The notes under the pieces are model-generated. The model made no database searches. It had not been told where the DNA came from and saw only the letters and a list, made by a program, of their open reading frames with translations. Shown here piece by piece: positions 8,842-18,056 of a stretch of DNA of 64,000 nt (position 1 is the stretch's first letter; each line of letters opens with the position of its first letter). Source of the stretch: Candidatus Kuenenia stuttgartensis. Lineage in GTDB: Bacteria > Planctomycetota > GCA-002687715 > CAIWVZ01. The stretch covers positions 124,001 through 188,000 of the forward strand of contig CAMARR010000003.1 in the NCBI GenBank assembly GCA_945860915.1, written 5' to 3'. A program made the position numbers and the translations under genes.

Positions 8842-9777
8842 ATGAAGGTTTACCTCGCGAGCCCTAGGGGCTTCTGTGCGGGAGTCGAACGCGCAATCGA
8901 GATCGTTGAGCGCGCCCTCGACCTGTTCAACCCACCGGTCTACGTCCGCAAAGAAATCGTCCACAACCTCCATGTGGTCGAAGGCCTTCGGCGGCGTGGG
9001 GCCGTGTTCGTCAATGAGCTCACCGAGGTCCCCTCGGGCGCGGTGACCATCTTCAGCGCCCACGGGGTCTCCCCTGCCGTTCGTGCTGATGCAGACTTGC
9101 GGGGCCTCCGGGTGATCGATGCAACTTGCCCGCTCGTGGCGAAAGTGCACATCGAAGCGATCAGATTCGCGAAAGAGGGCTACACAATCCTCATGATCGG
9201 TCACGATGGCCATGAGGAGGTCGAGGGCACCATGGGCGAGGCGCCCAATCGCATGCAGCTCGTGACGTCGGTTCACGATGTCGAACGATTGCCACTGCCT
9301 CCTGAATCTAAGATCGCGGTGCTCACGCAAACAACGCTGTCTGTGGATGATACCGCCGAGATTCTCGCGGCCATTCGACGTCGCTTCCCGAAAGCCGATA
9401 CCCCAGCCAAGGATGACATCTGCTACGCCACCCAGAATCGTCAGTCCGCTGTCAAGCAACTTGCGCCTACGTGCGACCTTGTCTTGGTGATCGGCTCCGA
9501 CAACTCGTCCAACAGCCAGCGACTCAAGGAAGTTGCCATTCAGCACGGAACGCGAGCGCACCTTGTTTCCGACCAGGACGGCCTCAAGCCCGAGTGGTTT
9601 GCCGATGTCTCCAACGTCCTTGTGACGGCAGGCGCCTCAGCGCCCGAAGTCCTCGTTCGTGACCTCATCAACCGACTCTGCCGTGACTTTGGCGGCCGCG
9701 ATGTCGAGGAGGTGGTTCTCATTGAGGAGAACGTCAGATTCGCGCTTCCACCTGAAGTTCTTTCCTCGGGCCAATAA
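8842..9777 (+). CDS. ispH: 4-hydroxy-3-methylbut-2-enyl diphosphate reductase
   Basis: 311-residue IspH/LytB, the last enzyme of the MEP isoprenoid pathway, converting HMBPP to IPP and DMAPP with a [4Fe-4S] cluster. The three cluster cysteines are visible in RGFCAGVERA (Cys12), VIDATCPLVAKVH and DDICYATQNRQ. Other hallmarks are VRKEIVHN, FSAHGVSP (active-site His), IGHDGHEEVEGTMGE and VIGSDNSSNSQRL. Start ATG 8842 begins MKVYLASPRGFC, matching the family; the upstream ATG in the track adds six unlikely residues. The stop overlaps the next gene (TAATG). Length is normal for the family. Confidence 0.97.
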   Translation: MKVYLASPRGFCAGVERAIEIVERALDLFNPPVYVRKEIVHNLHVVEGLRRRGAVFVNELTEVPSGAVTIFSAHGVSPAVRADADLRGLRVIDATCPLVAKVHIEAIRFAKEGYTILMIGHDGHEEVEGTMGEAPNRMQLVTSVHDVERLPLPPESKIAVLTQTTLSVDDTAEILAAIRRRFPKADTPAKDDICYATQNRQSAVKQLAPTCDLVLVIGSDNSSNSQRLKEVAIQHGTRAHLVSDQDGLKPEWFADVSNVLVTAGASAPEVLVRDLINRLCRDFGGRDVEEVVLIEENVRFALPPEVLSSGQ

Positions 9778-10313
9778 TGCCTCCGGTATCGCAGGATCAA
9801 CTTCGGCCCGCACATCCGTGGAAACGGCTTGTGGCGTTCGCAACCGACTTCCTCATCGGGATGTGCATCACAGCCACCGCGATGATGATCGGTACACAAA
9901 AAGGGCTCCCGCAGTTGATTCGGCTTGGTGAACTCACGCAGGAAGAACTGGCAGTCGAACTCCCAACCATCATGATCGGCACGGTGATGGCTTTCTTCGT
10001 CGCAAGCCTTCTCCCCTTGGTTTCGGCCCTGCTCTTGTCTCGATCGGGCCAAACGCCGGGTAAGGCCCTCATGGGGCTTTCCGTCCGGGACATTCGCACC
10101 GGGGCGCACCTGTCCCTCGGCACAGCCCTCGCGCGCGAGTACACACGAGCGTTGGTCATTCTCCCCGGGATACTTCCGGTGATGCAGGTAGTCATGCCTT
10201 TGGTCATCGGCTTCGTGACGTTCGACCTCCTGAGAAGCCGACTACTGCAGACCTTCTACGATCGCCTTTCGGGGGCAATCGTCGTGGTGCCAGTCGCGGT
10301 TCCGAAGGATTAG
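9777..10313 (+). CDS. RDD family integral membrane protein
   Basis: 178-residue membrane protein. The RDD signature is present: Arg and Asp in the first helix (WKRLVAFATDFLIGMCI), then GQTPGKALMGLSVRD, and a C-terminal Asp in TFYDRLSGAIVVV. Predicted helices lie around residues 20-40, 66-90 and 125-150. RDD proteins are poorly characterised; some act in Na+(Li+, K+)/H+ antiport or as accessory membrane proteins. The start overlaps the ispH stop (TAATG), so it is likely co-translated, but no functional link with IspH is known to me. A 7-bp hairpin follows the gene at about 10331-10351. Confidence 0.85.
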   Translation: MPPVSQDQLRPAHPWKRLVAFATDFLIGMCITATAMMIGTQKGLPQLIRLGELTQEELAVELPTIMIGTVMAFFVASLLPLVSALLLSRSGQTPGKALMGLSVRDIRTGAHLSLGTALAREYTRALVILPGILPVMQVVMPLVIGFVTFDLLRSRLLQTFYDRLSGAIVVVPVAVPKD

Positions 10314-10330
10314 GCACCTATCGCCGGCAT

Positions 10331-10351
10331 CACGAGACGAGTAATCTCGTG
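10331..10351 (+). other. Inverted repeat just upstream of the metallopeptidase-like start
   Basis: CACGAGA and TCTCGTG pair over 7 perfect bases with a 7-nt loop. The right arm ends 3 nt before the chosen ATG (10355) and covers the alternative GTG (10349). No T-run follows, so it is not a convincing intrinsic terminator for the RDD gene. It may slow translation start or be a chance palindrome. Confidence 0.4.
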
Positions 10352-10354
10352 GGC

Positions 10355-13300
10355 ATGCGCTCGATCAAGGCCATCTTCCTCATCGCCGCGTGCGCTTGGT
10401 CGCAGGTACCCGCGGATCCGCTTCCGCGCGACCCCAAAGCCGCACTTAATCCTGCGCCGCAAGGAATGGTCCAGGCGATCGCCGACGCCGTAAAAGCCAA
10501 TGATGTCCCACGCGCGATGGCAGCGTTGATGGATGCGATGGCGTACGACCCTACGCGCCGAGAACTCGTCGTCCGATGGGTCGACCTTATGGCGAAGGAC
10601 ACCACCGATCCAAACGCTCGTTGGCTCCTGACGCGGCTTGGAACTCCTACTTTCCTCGATGAGAAGGGCGGCCTCCCGGAGGACATTAAAGGGCTCCTCG
10701 GCAAACTTGATCCCGCTGCCGCCAAGCTCTTCACGCTTCGGGCTGACGCCGCCATGGCCTTGCTGAATGCCACGAAGGACAAGGCAAGCGCGTTGGCCGA
10801 CCCCGCAGTGCGCCCGCTCCTCGCCCGGCGATGCGCATCGCTCGCGGCAACGCTTCTATCCGGCGCGCCTCTTCTACGTGCACGTGTCGGGAAACCCCTC
10901 ACCGAATCGCTGGCATTCACTCCCGAATGGAAGCCGATCCTGCAAGCCCTGAAGGAAGAGATGGACCGCGCGCTTTCCGACGGGCGGCCGCATGAAGCTG
11001 CTCGGTTCGCCAGGAATCTCCTCGGATTCGCTGCGCAGGCTGCCTTCAAGGACCTGAAAGGACCTCCCGCCCCCAATCTCACCTCCGTCGCGATGGCGGC
11101 GCGAGCGGGATTGGCACGCGCGCGGGCGGCCATGGAGGGACCGAAGCGAGTTCCTCTTACGGTGGAAGAACTTGAGTCGATGCCGAAGGGAGATCGAGAA
11201 GCGTTCACGAGCGCCCATAACGACTGGTCGAATCCGGGAGTCGCGGTTTCACCCAAAGGGCTCTATCGGATCGAGACGACCTGTGGCCACGAAACGCTAC
11301 TCGGCACAGCGAAAACCGTGGAATACCATCATGCGCGCCTAGTTGGTTGGTTTGGCAAAGATCCGTTTACGGGCCGCCAAGGCCTGATCCGAATCGTTCC
11401 TCGATCGTCAGGGCTAGAATCGGAAGGAGTGCCGTACTGGTGGGCGGGAGGATTTCAGTCAGGCGATACAACGACAGTCAAGTTCGCTGTCGGCACGATT
11501 GAGGGCCTCGGCCACACACTCACCCATGAACTCACTCACCGTTTCGATGGAGCACTCGCTCCCGGAATGCCGGCATGGGCGGTTGAGGGACGCGCCTCAT
11601 GGACGGGGACGTCTTACGGATTCTCCCAACAAGCGGAATTCGTCGACGGCCACATGTCATTCGGCACCAACGAACGTGCCTTCATCAAGGGGTATGGCGG
11701 AGAAGAGAACTTCACGAAACTCCTTAAGGGCACCATCGACGACTATCGCGACAACTACACAGCGGGCTACGCCCTCTGGGTTTATCTTAAGTACTGGAAT
11801 GAGTCCGATGGGAGCCCGCCGCTGTACGCCGACCGAATCCCTACGTGGATCGAAATGTGCGGCAAAGGCCAGGGCGTCAATCCCGTTGCATTCGCCGCCG
11901 CCTATTGCGACGGAAAAAAAGGGCGTCCGAAGGACCTGAAGGAGTTCTCGAAGAAGTTCGGCACATTCCTGCAAGGGTTCTATTGGCAGAATCGCGCGCC
12001 CTGGACTGCGCGCTTCGAGAAGAAGATCCCCGGTGCTGACGCTCAGGATCTCGTCGCCGATGGCCCCACATGGAACGACGACCGTGATCGTTCCGAGCCG
12101 CAATTCGGACAGGACCACGCTCGCGAAGCAGGCTTGCTGCTCGCTTCAGCCAACCGCCCCAAGGAGGCTCTTCTTGCCCTCACCTGGGGACTACTCGCCG
12201 ACGAGTATCCGAGAGACGTCGCCGAGGCCTACATCACCGTGGCAAAGAAGGCTGGCAAGTTGGAAGCAGCATGGCTGGTTGAATCGGAGATCGCCGCGCG
12301 AATGCGCGCCACTCCTCCATCTTTGCCTCCGGGCGAATTGAGGCGCGTGCTGACACCCGTCATCGTGTGGATGGATGCACTCGCCTCGGCGTCGGTTGCT
12401 GCAAACGATCAAAAGGCAACTCTCGCCGCGTCTGCATTGGCCTCTGACGCTCAGAAGATTGCTTTCCTTCTTGGGAAGCCGCAGGTCGCACCCTACAAGC
12501 CCTCTGCAGTTCTACTGACCGCGAAGTCGGCCTTCCCCGTGGATCCGCCCGCAGAGCATCTAGCCATCACCGGATTCGAAGAGGACGATCTCTCCGGATA
12601 CGAGGAGAAACGCATCAAGGGGCTTTGGTACGAAACCCCCGATGCGGACTTGATCGTCGGTCGCTCGAAGCCGAAGGAGGGCACAGGAGATACCGATCGT
12701 GGGGCCGCACAAGTCCATGCCTATGCTCGATCAAAGGCGTGGATGCCGTCCGGCCACCACATTGTGACGATGCGCATCGCCGCGCTGACTTCGTTCGTTT
12801 CGGGGAGCATCGTCATCGGATGCACACGGCGTGACCGTCAAGTCCGTTTGGATTTGTCCATGGGTGACTTCCTCTATTCAATCGGCGCCAAGGAAGATGT
12901 TGCGAAGATTAAAGGAGTCATGACTTCGATCCGTGGGATGCGAGAACGGGAGGGCGCACTTCCGGGAGCGTATCCTTCAAAACACGTCGATTTCAAAGAG
13001 CAGCGCACTTTCTTTGACGTCGAACTCTCCATCGATGGACCTGAGGTGTCTGCGACCGTCGACGGCGTTTATGTGGGTTGCTATCGCATGCCGGACGGTT
13101 GGCCGATTGAAGGGCAAATCGGATTCGCGACAGGTCAAGGAGCTTGGCGAATCAGCAAGCCATCCGTGCGTAATGTGAGAGCCTCAACCGAGGCTCGAAC
13201 GCGGTTAGTCCCGCGACTCAACCTGAGCGAACCATTGGGTGCCGAGTTAGACCGACTCCTCCACCGAACGGTGACCGGCGTGCCGCTCGCGCCAAGTGGA

Positions 13301-13732
13301 ACCATTCTCGTCTGTCTCCCGCGCTATGGCATGCGTGAGGAACCCGAAAAGCCCGCATCGCGCGACGAACTCCTGCGATTGGCTACCGACCTCGGGACGG
13401 CGGCTGCGGACGCAATTTCACGCGAACTAAAGAACGCGAGCTGGGTATTCATGGTCCCCGACGTGCTTCAGATTGAGGACATCGCGGCGCTCCAGAAGAC
13501 CTTCGCGACGGCGTCCACCAAACCCTCGGCCATCGTGACCCACAACTTGAAATCGCTGGCCATGTCGCCCGAGGGTCCAGATCAACAGATGCTGCCGGCC
13601 ATGGGCTTTGTAGACCCTGTCGGGGGACTACGCGTCCTGCGACCTTTCAACGCGTTGCTGGAGGGACTGCCCGGCGACGTCAGTCGTTGGGCACAGGTCT
13701 ATGACGCAATCGCACGCGCGCCCGCACGCTAG
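10355..13732 (+). CDS. Large secreted protein with HELTH metallopeptidase motif and a C-terminal lectin/LamG-like region
   Basis: 1125 residues with a signal peptide (MRSIKAIFLIAACAWS, likely cut before Gln). Residues 1-300 are Ala-rich and helical, perhaps repeats. The zinc-peptidase motif HELTH lies near residues 391-395 in GLGHTLTHELTHRFDG, with a probable third ligand Glu in PAWAVEGRASW about 20 residues later, as in gluzincin (peptidase MA) families. A helical TPR-like part follows. A beta-rich stretch from about residue 730 (GFEEDDLSGYEE to GQIGFATGQGAW) resembles the concanavalin-like fold of LamG/DUF1080. The last 180 residues (GTILVCLPRYGMREEPE) are unrecognised. The stop interlocks with the convergent neighbour in CTAG. 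No named family is assigned as a whole. Confidence 0.72.
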   Translation: MRSIKAIFLIAACAWSQVPADPLPRDPKAALNPAPQGMVQAIADAVKANDVPRAMAALMDAMAYDPTRRELVVRWVDLMAKDTTDPNARWLLTRLGTPTFLDEKGGLPEDIKGLLGKLDPAAAKLFTLRADAAMALLNATKDKASALADPAVRPLLARRCASLAATLLSGAPLLRARVGKPLTESLAFTPEWKPILQALKEEMDRALSDGRPHEAARFARNLLGFAAQAAFKDLKGPPAPNLTSVAMAARAGLARARAAMEGPKRVPLTVEELESMPKGDREAFTSAHNDWSNPGVAVSPKGLYRIETTCGHETLLGTAKTVEYHHARLVGWFGKDPFTGRQGLIRIVPRSSGLESEGVPYWWAGGFQSGDTTTVKFAVGTIEGLGHTLTHELTHRFDGALAPGMPAWAVEGRASWTGTSYGFSQQAEFVDGHMSFGTNERAFIKGYGGEENFTKLLKGTIDDYRDNYTAGYALWVYLKYWNESDGSPPLYADRIPTWIEMCGKGQGVNPVAFAAAYCDGKKGRPKDLKEFSKKFGTFLQGFYWQNRAPWTARFEKKIPGADAQDLVADGPTWNDDRDRSEPQFGQDHAREAGLLLASANRPKEALLALTWGLLADEYPRDVAEAYITVAKKAGKLEAAWLVESEIAARMRATPPSLPPGELRRVLTPVIVWMDALASASVAANDQKATLAASALASDAQKIAFLLGKPQVAPYKPSAVLLTAKSAFPVDPPAEHLAITGFEEDDLSGYEEKRIKGLWYETPDADLIVGRSKPKEGTGDTDRGAAQVHAYARSKAWMPSGHHIVTMRIAALTSFVSGSIVIGCTRRDRQVRLDLSMGDFLYSIGAKEDVAKIKGVMTSIRGMREREGALPGAYPSKHVDFKEQRTFFDVELSIDGPEVSATVDGVYVGCYRMPDGWPIEGQIGFATGQGAWRISKPSVRNVRASTEARTRLVPRLNLSEPLGAELDRLLHRTVTGVPLAPSGTILVCLPRYGMREEPEKPASRDELLRLATDLGTAAADAISRELKNASWVFMVPDVLQIEDIAALQKTFATASTKPSAIVTHNLKSLAMSPEGPDQQMLPAMGFVDPVGGLRVLRPFNALLEGLPGDVSRWAQVYDAIARAPAR

Positions 13733-15978
13733 CGGCGCACGGCAAGATACTGAGGTGGCCAGGCCACAGCACCCACGGGTAGACCTGCGGCGGCATGAAG
13801 AGTGAGGTAGGGATCCGTGAGGTGAGCGCGGGCAATGGCAACAAGATCGCATGACCCTGCCGCGAGCAACGTGTTCGCTTGATCCGCCTCCGAAATGCCG
13901 CCGACCGCCATCACTGGAATTTCGGCGCCATGTCGGATTTCGTCAGCGAACGACGCCTGGTACATCCGGCCATACTCAGGCTTCGACAGGAGTGAATTCC
14001 CCGCCGACGACACGTCGACAATGTCGACCCCCAACTTCTTGAGCCGCTTCGCAAACTCCACGGTCTCAGCCACAGTCTGCCCGCCGGTTTCATCTAGCCA
14101 GTCTGATGCCGACACTCGCACCGAAAGTGGGCGACCCGAAGGCCACTTTGCGCGAACGGCCTTGGCGACTTCCAGAGGGAATCGCATGCGATTCTCCAAC
14201 GATCCGCCATACTCATCGGTGCGCGCATTGGACAGCGGCGACAGGAACGAAGATAAGAGGTAGCCATGCGCCATGTGCAACTCGAGCAGGTCAAATCCGG
14301 CTCGATCGGCGCGAGTTGTCGATTGAAGAAATGCGTCGACGAAACGGTCCATATCCACGCGGGTCATGGGCTGCGGCGTGGGATCCCCCGCCTTGAATGC
14401 GTCCGCCGTGGGACCCCAGGTTGGCCACGCCGTGGAATCGGTGAGGGCGGCGCCGCCCTTCCACGGCAAGTCGCACGAGGCCTTGCGCCCTGCGTGACCG
14501 ATCTGAATTCCGATCTTCGATCCGCTCCGCGCATGAACGAATTCGACGATTCGTTTCCATGCCGCTTCGTGTGTATCGTTCCAGATTCCTGTGCAACCAG
14601 GCGTTATCCGTCCATCGGCCGTCACAGCGGTCGCTTCGGCGATGACAAGCGCCGCACCGCCGACAGCACGACTTCCCAAGTGCACGAGGTGCCAATCGTC
14701 CGGTGTGCCGGCTTCCGCGCTGTATTGGCACATTGGAGACACGACGAAGCGATTGGCGAGCTTCATGTCGCGTAGCTGAAACGGCGTGAAAACGGGCGGC
14801 AGCGGGGCCGCGTCATCGCGCGCAGGAACGCCTGCAGCCGCGGCAAACTCGCGCGCGGTGCGTTCGACCAGGTCGGGATCACGCTTCGCAAGGTTGTTGA
14901 ACGTGATGCGCCGCGATCGCGTCATGAGATTGAAAGTGAACTGAGTCGGAGTCTGGCGCTCGTACCGTGCGACATTCTCAAACCACTCACGGCTAGTTTT
15001 GGCTGCCCGCTGCAGTTTGAGCGTATCCGGCCGTCTCGCGGCCGTGAAAGCTTCGAGCGTCTTCGGCACGTCGCTCCATCCGTGACTCTTAAACGCATCC
15101 ACGAGTGAGATCGCATCTTCCATGGCGAGCTTGGTGCCCGACCCAATTGAGAAGTGCGCGGTGTGCGACGCATCTCCCAACAACACCATGTTTTTGTGGC
15201 TCCACCGTTCGCAGGTGATCGTTGGGAATGACCTCCAGATGGAACGGTTGATCAGCAATCGATGACCATCAAGCCAAGGCGCAAAAACTGCTTCCATCCG
15301 CTTCGCGGTCTCGGCCTCACTGCAGGTGTCGAGTCCGGCCTTGCGCCAGGTGTCTTCGTGGCATTCGACGATCCAAGTCGATAACGGCTTCGCACCCGTC
15401 TGATACGGATATGCGTGCACGGCGAACAACCCGTGCTCGGTCGGTGCGAAGACAAAAGTGAATGCCTTCAGCGGCTTCGTGGTGCCGAGCCACGCGAAGC
15501 GGGCCTTCCCCTGAGTGATCGTCGGTTTGAAGACATCGGCGTGGCGTGTTCGAGTGCCACTCACCACACCGTCGCCACAGAGGACGAGATCAGCCGTACC
15601 AAGTGAGCCGGCGTCGGGGAGATCCGTGCCGTATCGGATCTCGACACCAAGACTCTGGGCGCGTTCGCTCAGGATTCGCAGGAGCTCGACGCGTGCGAGT
15701 CCGCAGAATCCATGCCCAGTCGAGCGAGACCGTACGCCGCCAAACCACGACTCGATGTCGGTCCAGCGCGCGAATCTCTCGGAAATGATGGCAAAGGACT
15801 CGGGATCCGAATCCCGAAAGTTCCCGAGCGTTTCATCGCTGAACACAACTCCGAATCCAAAGGTGTCATCGGCACGGTTGCGTTCGACCAGCGTGATCGA
15901 ACTCTCCGGAAACGCCTTGCGAAATAGGATCGATGAATAGAGGTTGGCGGGACCTGCCCCGAGTCCGACGATGCGCAT
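13729..15978 (-). CDS. Bifunctional salicylyl-CoA 5-hydroxylase / NADH:flavin oxidoreductase fusion
   Basis: 749 residues in two flavin domains. The N-terminal half is an FAD aromatic monooxygenase (MRIVGLGAGPANLYSSILFRK; GVVFSDETLGNF; GDASHTAHFSIGSGTKLAMED near residue 300). The C-terminal half, from about residue 395, is an old-yellow-enzyme TIM barrel (PVFTPFQLRDMKLANRFVVSPMCQYSAE; GIQIGHAGRKA; GFDLLELHMAHGYLLSSFLSPLSN). This arrangement is that of salicylyl-CoA 5-hydroxylase/2-aminobenzoyl-CoA monooxygenase-reductase enzymes, which hydroxylate and dearomatise CoA-bound aromatics. No CoA ligase or ring-cleavage gene lies nearby, so the actual substrate is open. ATG 15978 begins the Rossmann strand directly. 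It follows the GtaA-like gene by 32 bp. Confidence 0.88.
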   Translation of the reverse strand: MRIVGLGAGPANLYSSILFRKAFPESSITLVERNRADDTFGFGVVFSDETLGNFRDSDPESFAIISERFARWTDIESWFGGVRSRSTGHGFCGLARVELLRILSERAQSLGVEIRYGTDLPDAGSLGTADLVLCGDGVVSGTRTRHADVFKPTITQGKARFAWLGTTKPLKAFTFVFAPTEHGLFAVHAYPYQTGAKPLSTWIVECHEDTWRKAGLDTCSEAETAKRMEAVFAPWLDGHRLLINRSIWRSFPTITCERWSHKNMVLLGDASHTAHFSIGSGTKLAMEDAISLVDAFKSHGWSDVPKTLEAFTAARRPDTLKLQRAAKTSREWFENVARYERQTPTQFTFNLMTRSRRITFNNLAKRDPDLVERTAREFAAAAGVPARDDAAPLPPVFTPFQLRDMKLANRFVVSPMCQYSAEAGTPDDWHLVHLGSRAVGGAALVIAEATAVTADGRITPGCTGIWNDTHEAAWKRIVEFVHARSGSKIGIQIGHAGRKASCDLPWKGGAALTDSTAWPTWGPTADAFKAGDPTPQPMTRVDMDRFVDAFLQSTTRADRAGFDLLELHMAHGYLLSSFLSPLSNARTDEYGGSLENRMRFPLEVAKAVRAKWPSGRPLSVRVSASDWLDETGGQTVAETVEFAKRLKKLGVDIVDVSSAGNSLLSKPEYGRMYQASFADEIRHGAEIPVMAVGGISEADQANTLLAAGSCDLVAIARAHLTDPYLTLHAAAGLPVGAVAWPPQYLAVRR

Positions 15979-16010
15979 GGCCTATTCTACGTCGAATCAG
16001 CCAAGTCGCG

Positions 16011-18023
16011 TCAGGGCTTCGGCAGGATGAGCGGCATGAAAATGCCCCCCACCACCGATCGGTGGTGCATCCCGACCATGCGCGCTTCCCCCGTGCGAAA
16101 CCAATCTGTCATCGGGACTCGGTCGGGAGTCGCATGGAAGAACTCTCGAAGTGGTCGCACCATGGCAGTGAATCCGGCCGCATCCGGCGCCATCGATGCT
16201 GTCCATACGGACCAGTCGACCTTCGTGTAGTTCTGGCGATTGTCCAAAGGTACGCCGAACTTCTGAATCTGCGTGAGATTGGATCTCCACTCGCGCTCAA
16301 CCACCTCTTTCGGCACCAGCCCAAGCGAGAGGACTCGGTCCCAAACCAAATTGTACTTCTGGCTCCACGTGCCTGGCCGATCGAATGCCAAGCGCATTCC
16401 GTCCCCCGCTCCGCCTTGGGCGCGTCGAAGGACATCAAGGGCCAACGTCTTTGGGTCGACGTCTCCAAGTGATGGGAGTCCAAGCGGCTGCAAGATCTGT
16501 TGGTACGCCGCGAGCGCCGCGACTGCCTTAAATGCGAGGTTCACGTTTCCGGCGAGGTGCCCTGCGAAGTCGTCCGTGCAGAGTTGATTCGCTGGATCCG
16601 GGCCGTACTTCACCAGATAGTTCGCCCATCGGTGAATCATTGCGCCGTGCTTCAACACGAGTTCGGTCCGGCCATGCAGTCTCGCAAGTGCCGCGAGCAT
16701 GAGAATCATGTTCCCAGACTCTTCGACCGGCATTTGGTTGTCTTCGTTGGCTTCGCCACCGCCATACACCTGCCCGTTCGCAAATGGGTAGGTGCCAAGA
16801 TCGTGTGGCGCGAACGGAAACTTCCAGCGCTTCGAAGCCGCATACGTCATGATCGGTCTAAGCAACGCCTCAGCAAGCTCAGGTGAATACTTAAGATAGA
16901 ACGGGAACGACGGGTAAATGACGTCGACTGTTGCAATGCACCCGTTCGAGAAGCACTCTTTCGGGAACAGCAGAGCCGTGCCATCGAAGTCGGAGGCAAG
17001 CCCCTGTGCGGCTCCGACCTGACGGAAGGCCATTACAGCCAAATCTCGATAGTCAGGCCCCCACGCATCCAGCTCTGCGACGACTGTGGCTTCGAATCGC
17101 GCGCAGCGCTCAAGCACCGCCGACTCCTCGGAGGACGCCCGAGTTAGAAGCGTGCCGATGTCCGCCCCATCTCGCTTCCAGTAGGGCGTCAGGCGCCGAT
17201 TCAGAAATTCAACGATGGAAGGGTGGTCGTAGCCAATGAGGAAAGTCGCCTTGGGACCGCTAGAGGACAACGCAATGAGCGGCCATTGATCGTTAGCCGA
17301 GCGCGGCATGCGTACATCGTCCGGGGTGTGTCGAACTTCAACAAAGGCCTGACGGATCACCGTATCCTGTCCGAGCGAGGCCTCTTCGAGCGACACGCGC
17401 GCAGCAATCCAAAGCGCCCCGCCGTCGGGACCGGTATCGTCGCCGCGACGCGCGATCTGCTTGCGATCAGAGGGTGCCATGCAAACGGCAGTCAGCCCAT
17501 TGCCAAGGCGGTGACGTGACCACGTCACGGACTCGCTTGGAGCATGCGACACCCATTCGCCGGAAGCGTCGAGGTACCAGGAGATCTGATGATCTTTGCC
17601 GTCGCTCGCTTTTGCCTCAAGAGTGAGGTAGGTCACGGTGCGGGCATAGGTATCGAGGTCACCCGGGATCGCCGGCGTTGTCCATGTCGCACGAAAATTG
17701 ACCCCGGGCACTTCGAAGTCGAATCGGGAAGACAGCGGGAGCACCGTGACCCCGACCTGACGAGCGGCAGGGACCGTGGATGGCGCCGGGCCCATCCAGC
17801 GGTAGGCCTTCCCGTCGACGCGAATCATGCCAGCCATGCCAAGCGTGCGACCCGTCCAATGCCGCGGCCATGTGCCAGGCAGTTCGTCCGCGGAGCACCA
17901 GGCGGTGAAAGACGGATCGTGAGCCACGAGCGGGATCGACGTGGCGCGAAAAGGAGCACGCCCCTGTGCGCTCGCCAGAAAGGCGAGCAACAGGGGCGCG
18001 ACGAGTCGGATGTAGGGGACCAT
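16011..18023 (-). CDS. Secreted GtaA-type glutaminase family protein (DUF5127/DUF4965/DUF1793 architecture)
   Basis: 670-residue secreted protein with signal peptide MVPYIRLVAPLLLAFLASA, then Gln. The family pattern is strong: IPLVAHDPSFTAWCSAD and WTGRTLGMAGMIRVDGKAYRWMG (DUF5127), then DLAVMAFRQVGAAQGLA, PHDLGTYPFANGQ, MPVEESGNMILML, LCTDDFAGHLAGNVNLAFKAV and TWSQKYNLVWDRVLSL (the alpha/alpha-barrel C-terminal part). Characterised fungal members are extracellular glutaminases; many bacterial ones may act on glycans, so the substrate is uncertain. It lies 25 bp after the unknown exported protein gene and 32 bp before the hydroxylase fusion, all on the same strand. Ribosome site AGGGG lies only 2 bp before ATG. 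Confidence 0.85.
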   Translation of the reverse strand: MVPYIRLVAPLLLAFLASAQGRAPFRATSIPLVAHDPSFTAWCSADELPGTWPRHWTGRTLGMAGMIRVDGKAYRWMGPAPSTVPAARQVGVTVLPLSSRFDFEVPGVNFRATWTTPAIPGDLDTYARTVTYLTLEAKASDGKDHQISWYLDASGEWVSHAPSESVTWSRHRLGNGLTAVCMAPSDRKQIARRGDDTGPDGGALWIAARVSLEEASLGQDTVIRQAFVEVRHTPDDVRMPRSANDQWPLIALSSSGPKATFLIGYDHPSIVEFLNRRLTPYWKRDGADIGTLLTRASSEESAVLERCARFEATVVAELDAWGPDYRDLAVMAFRQVGAAQGLASDFDGTALLFPKECFSNGCIATVDVIYPSFPFYLKYSPELAEALLRPIMTYAASKRWKFPFAPHDLGTYPFANGQVYGGGEANEDNQMPVEESGNMILMLAALARLHGRTELVLKHGAMIHRWANYLVKYGPDPANQLCTDDFAGHLAGNVNLAFKAVAALAAYQQILQPLGLPSLGDVDPKTLALDVLRRAQGGAGDGMRLAFDRPGTWSQKYNLVWDRVLSLGLVPKEVVEREWRSNLTQIQKFGVPLDNRQNYTKVDWSVWTASMAPDAAGFTAMVRPLREFFHATPDRVPMTDWFRTGEARMVGMHHRSVVGGIFMPLILPKP

Positions 18024-18039
18024 GTCCCCTCATCCTAGG

Positions 18040-18056
18040 GCCTGTGGATCACAGGC
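18040..18056 (-). other. Short inverted repeat over the stop codon of the exported protein gene
   Basis: GCCTGTG and CACAGGC form a perfect 7-bp stem with a 3-nt loop, containing the stop at 18049-18051. No T-run follows and the next gene starts 25 bp later on the same strand, so a pause or attenuator is as likely as a terminator. Confidence 0.35.
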
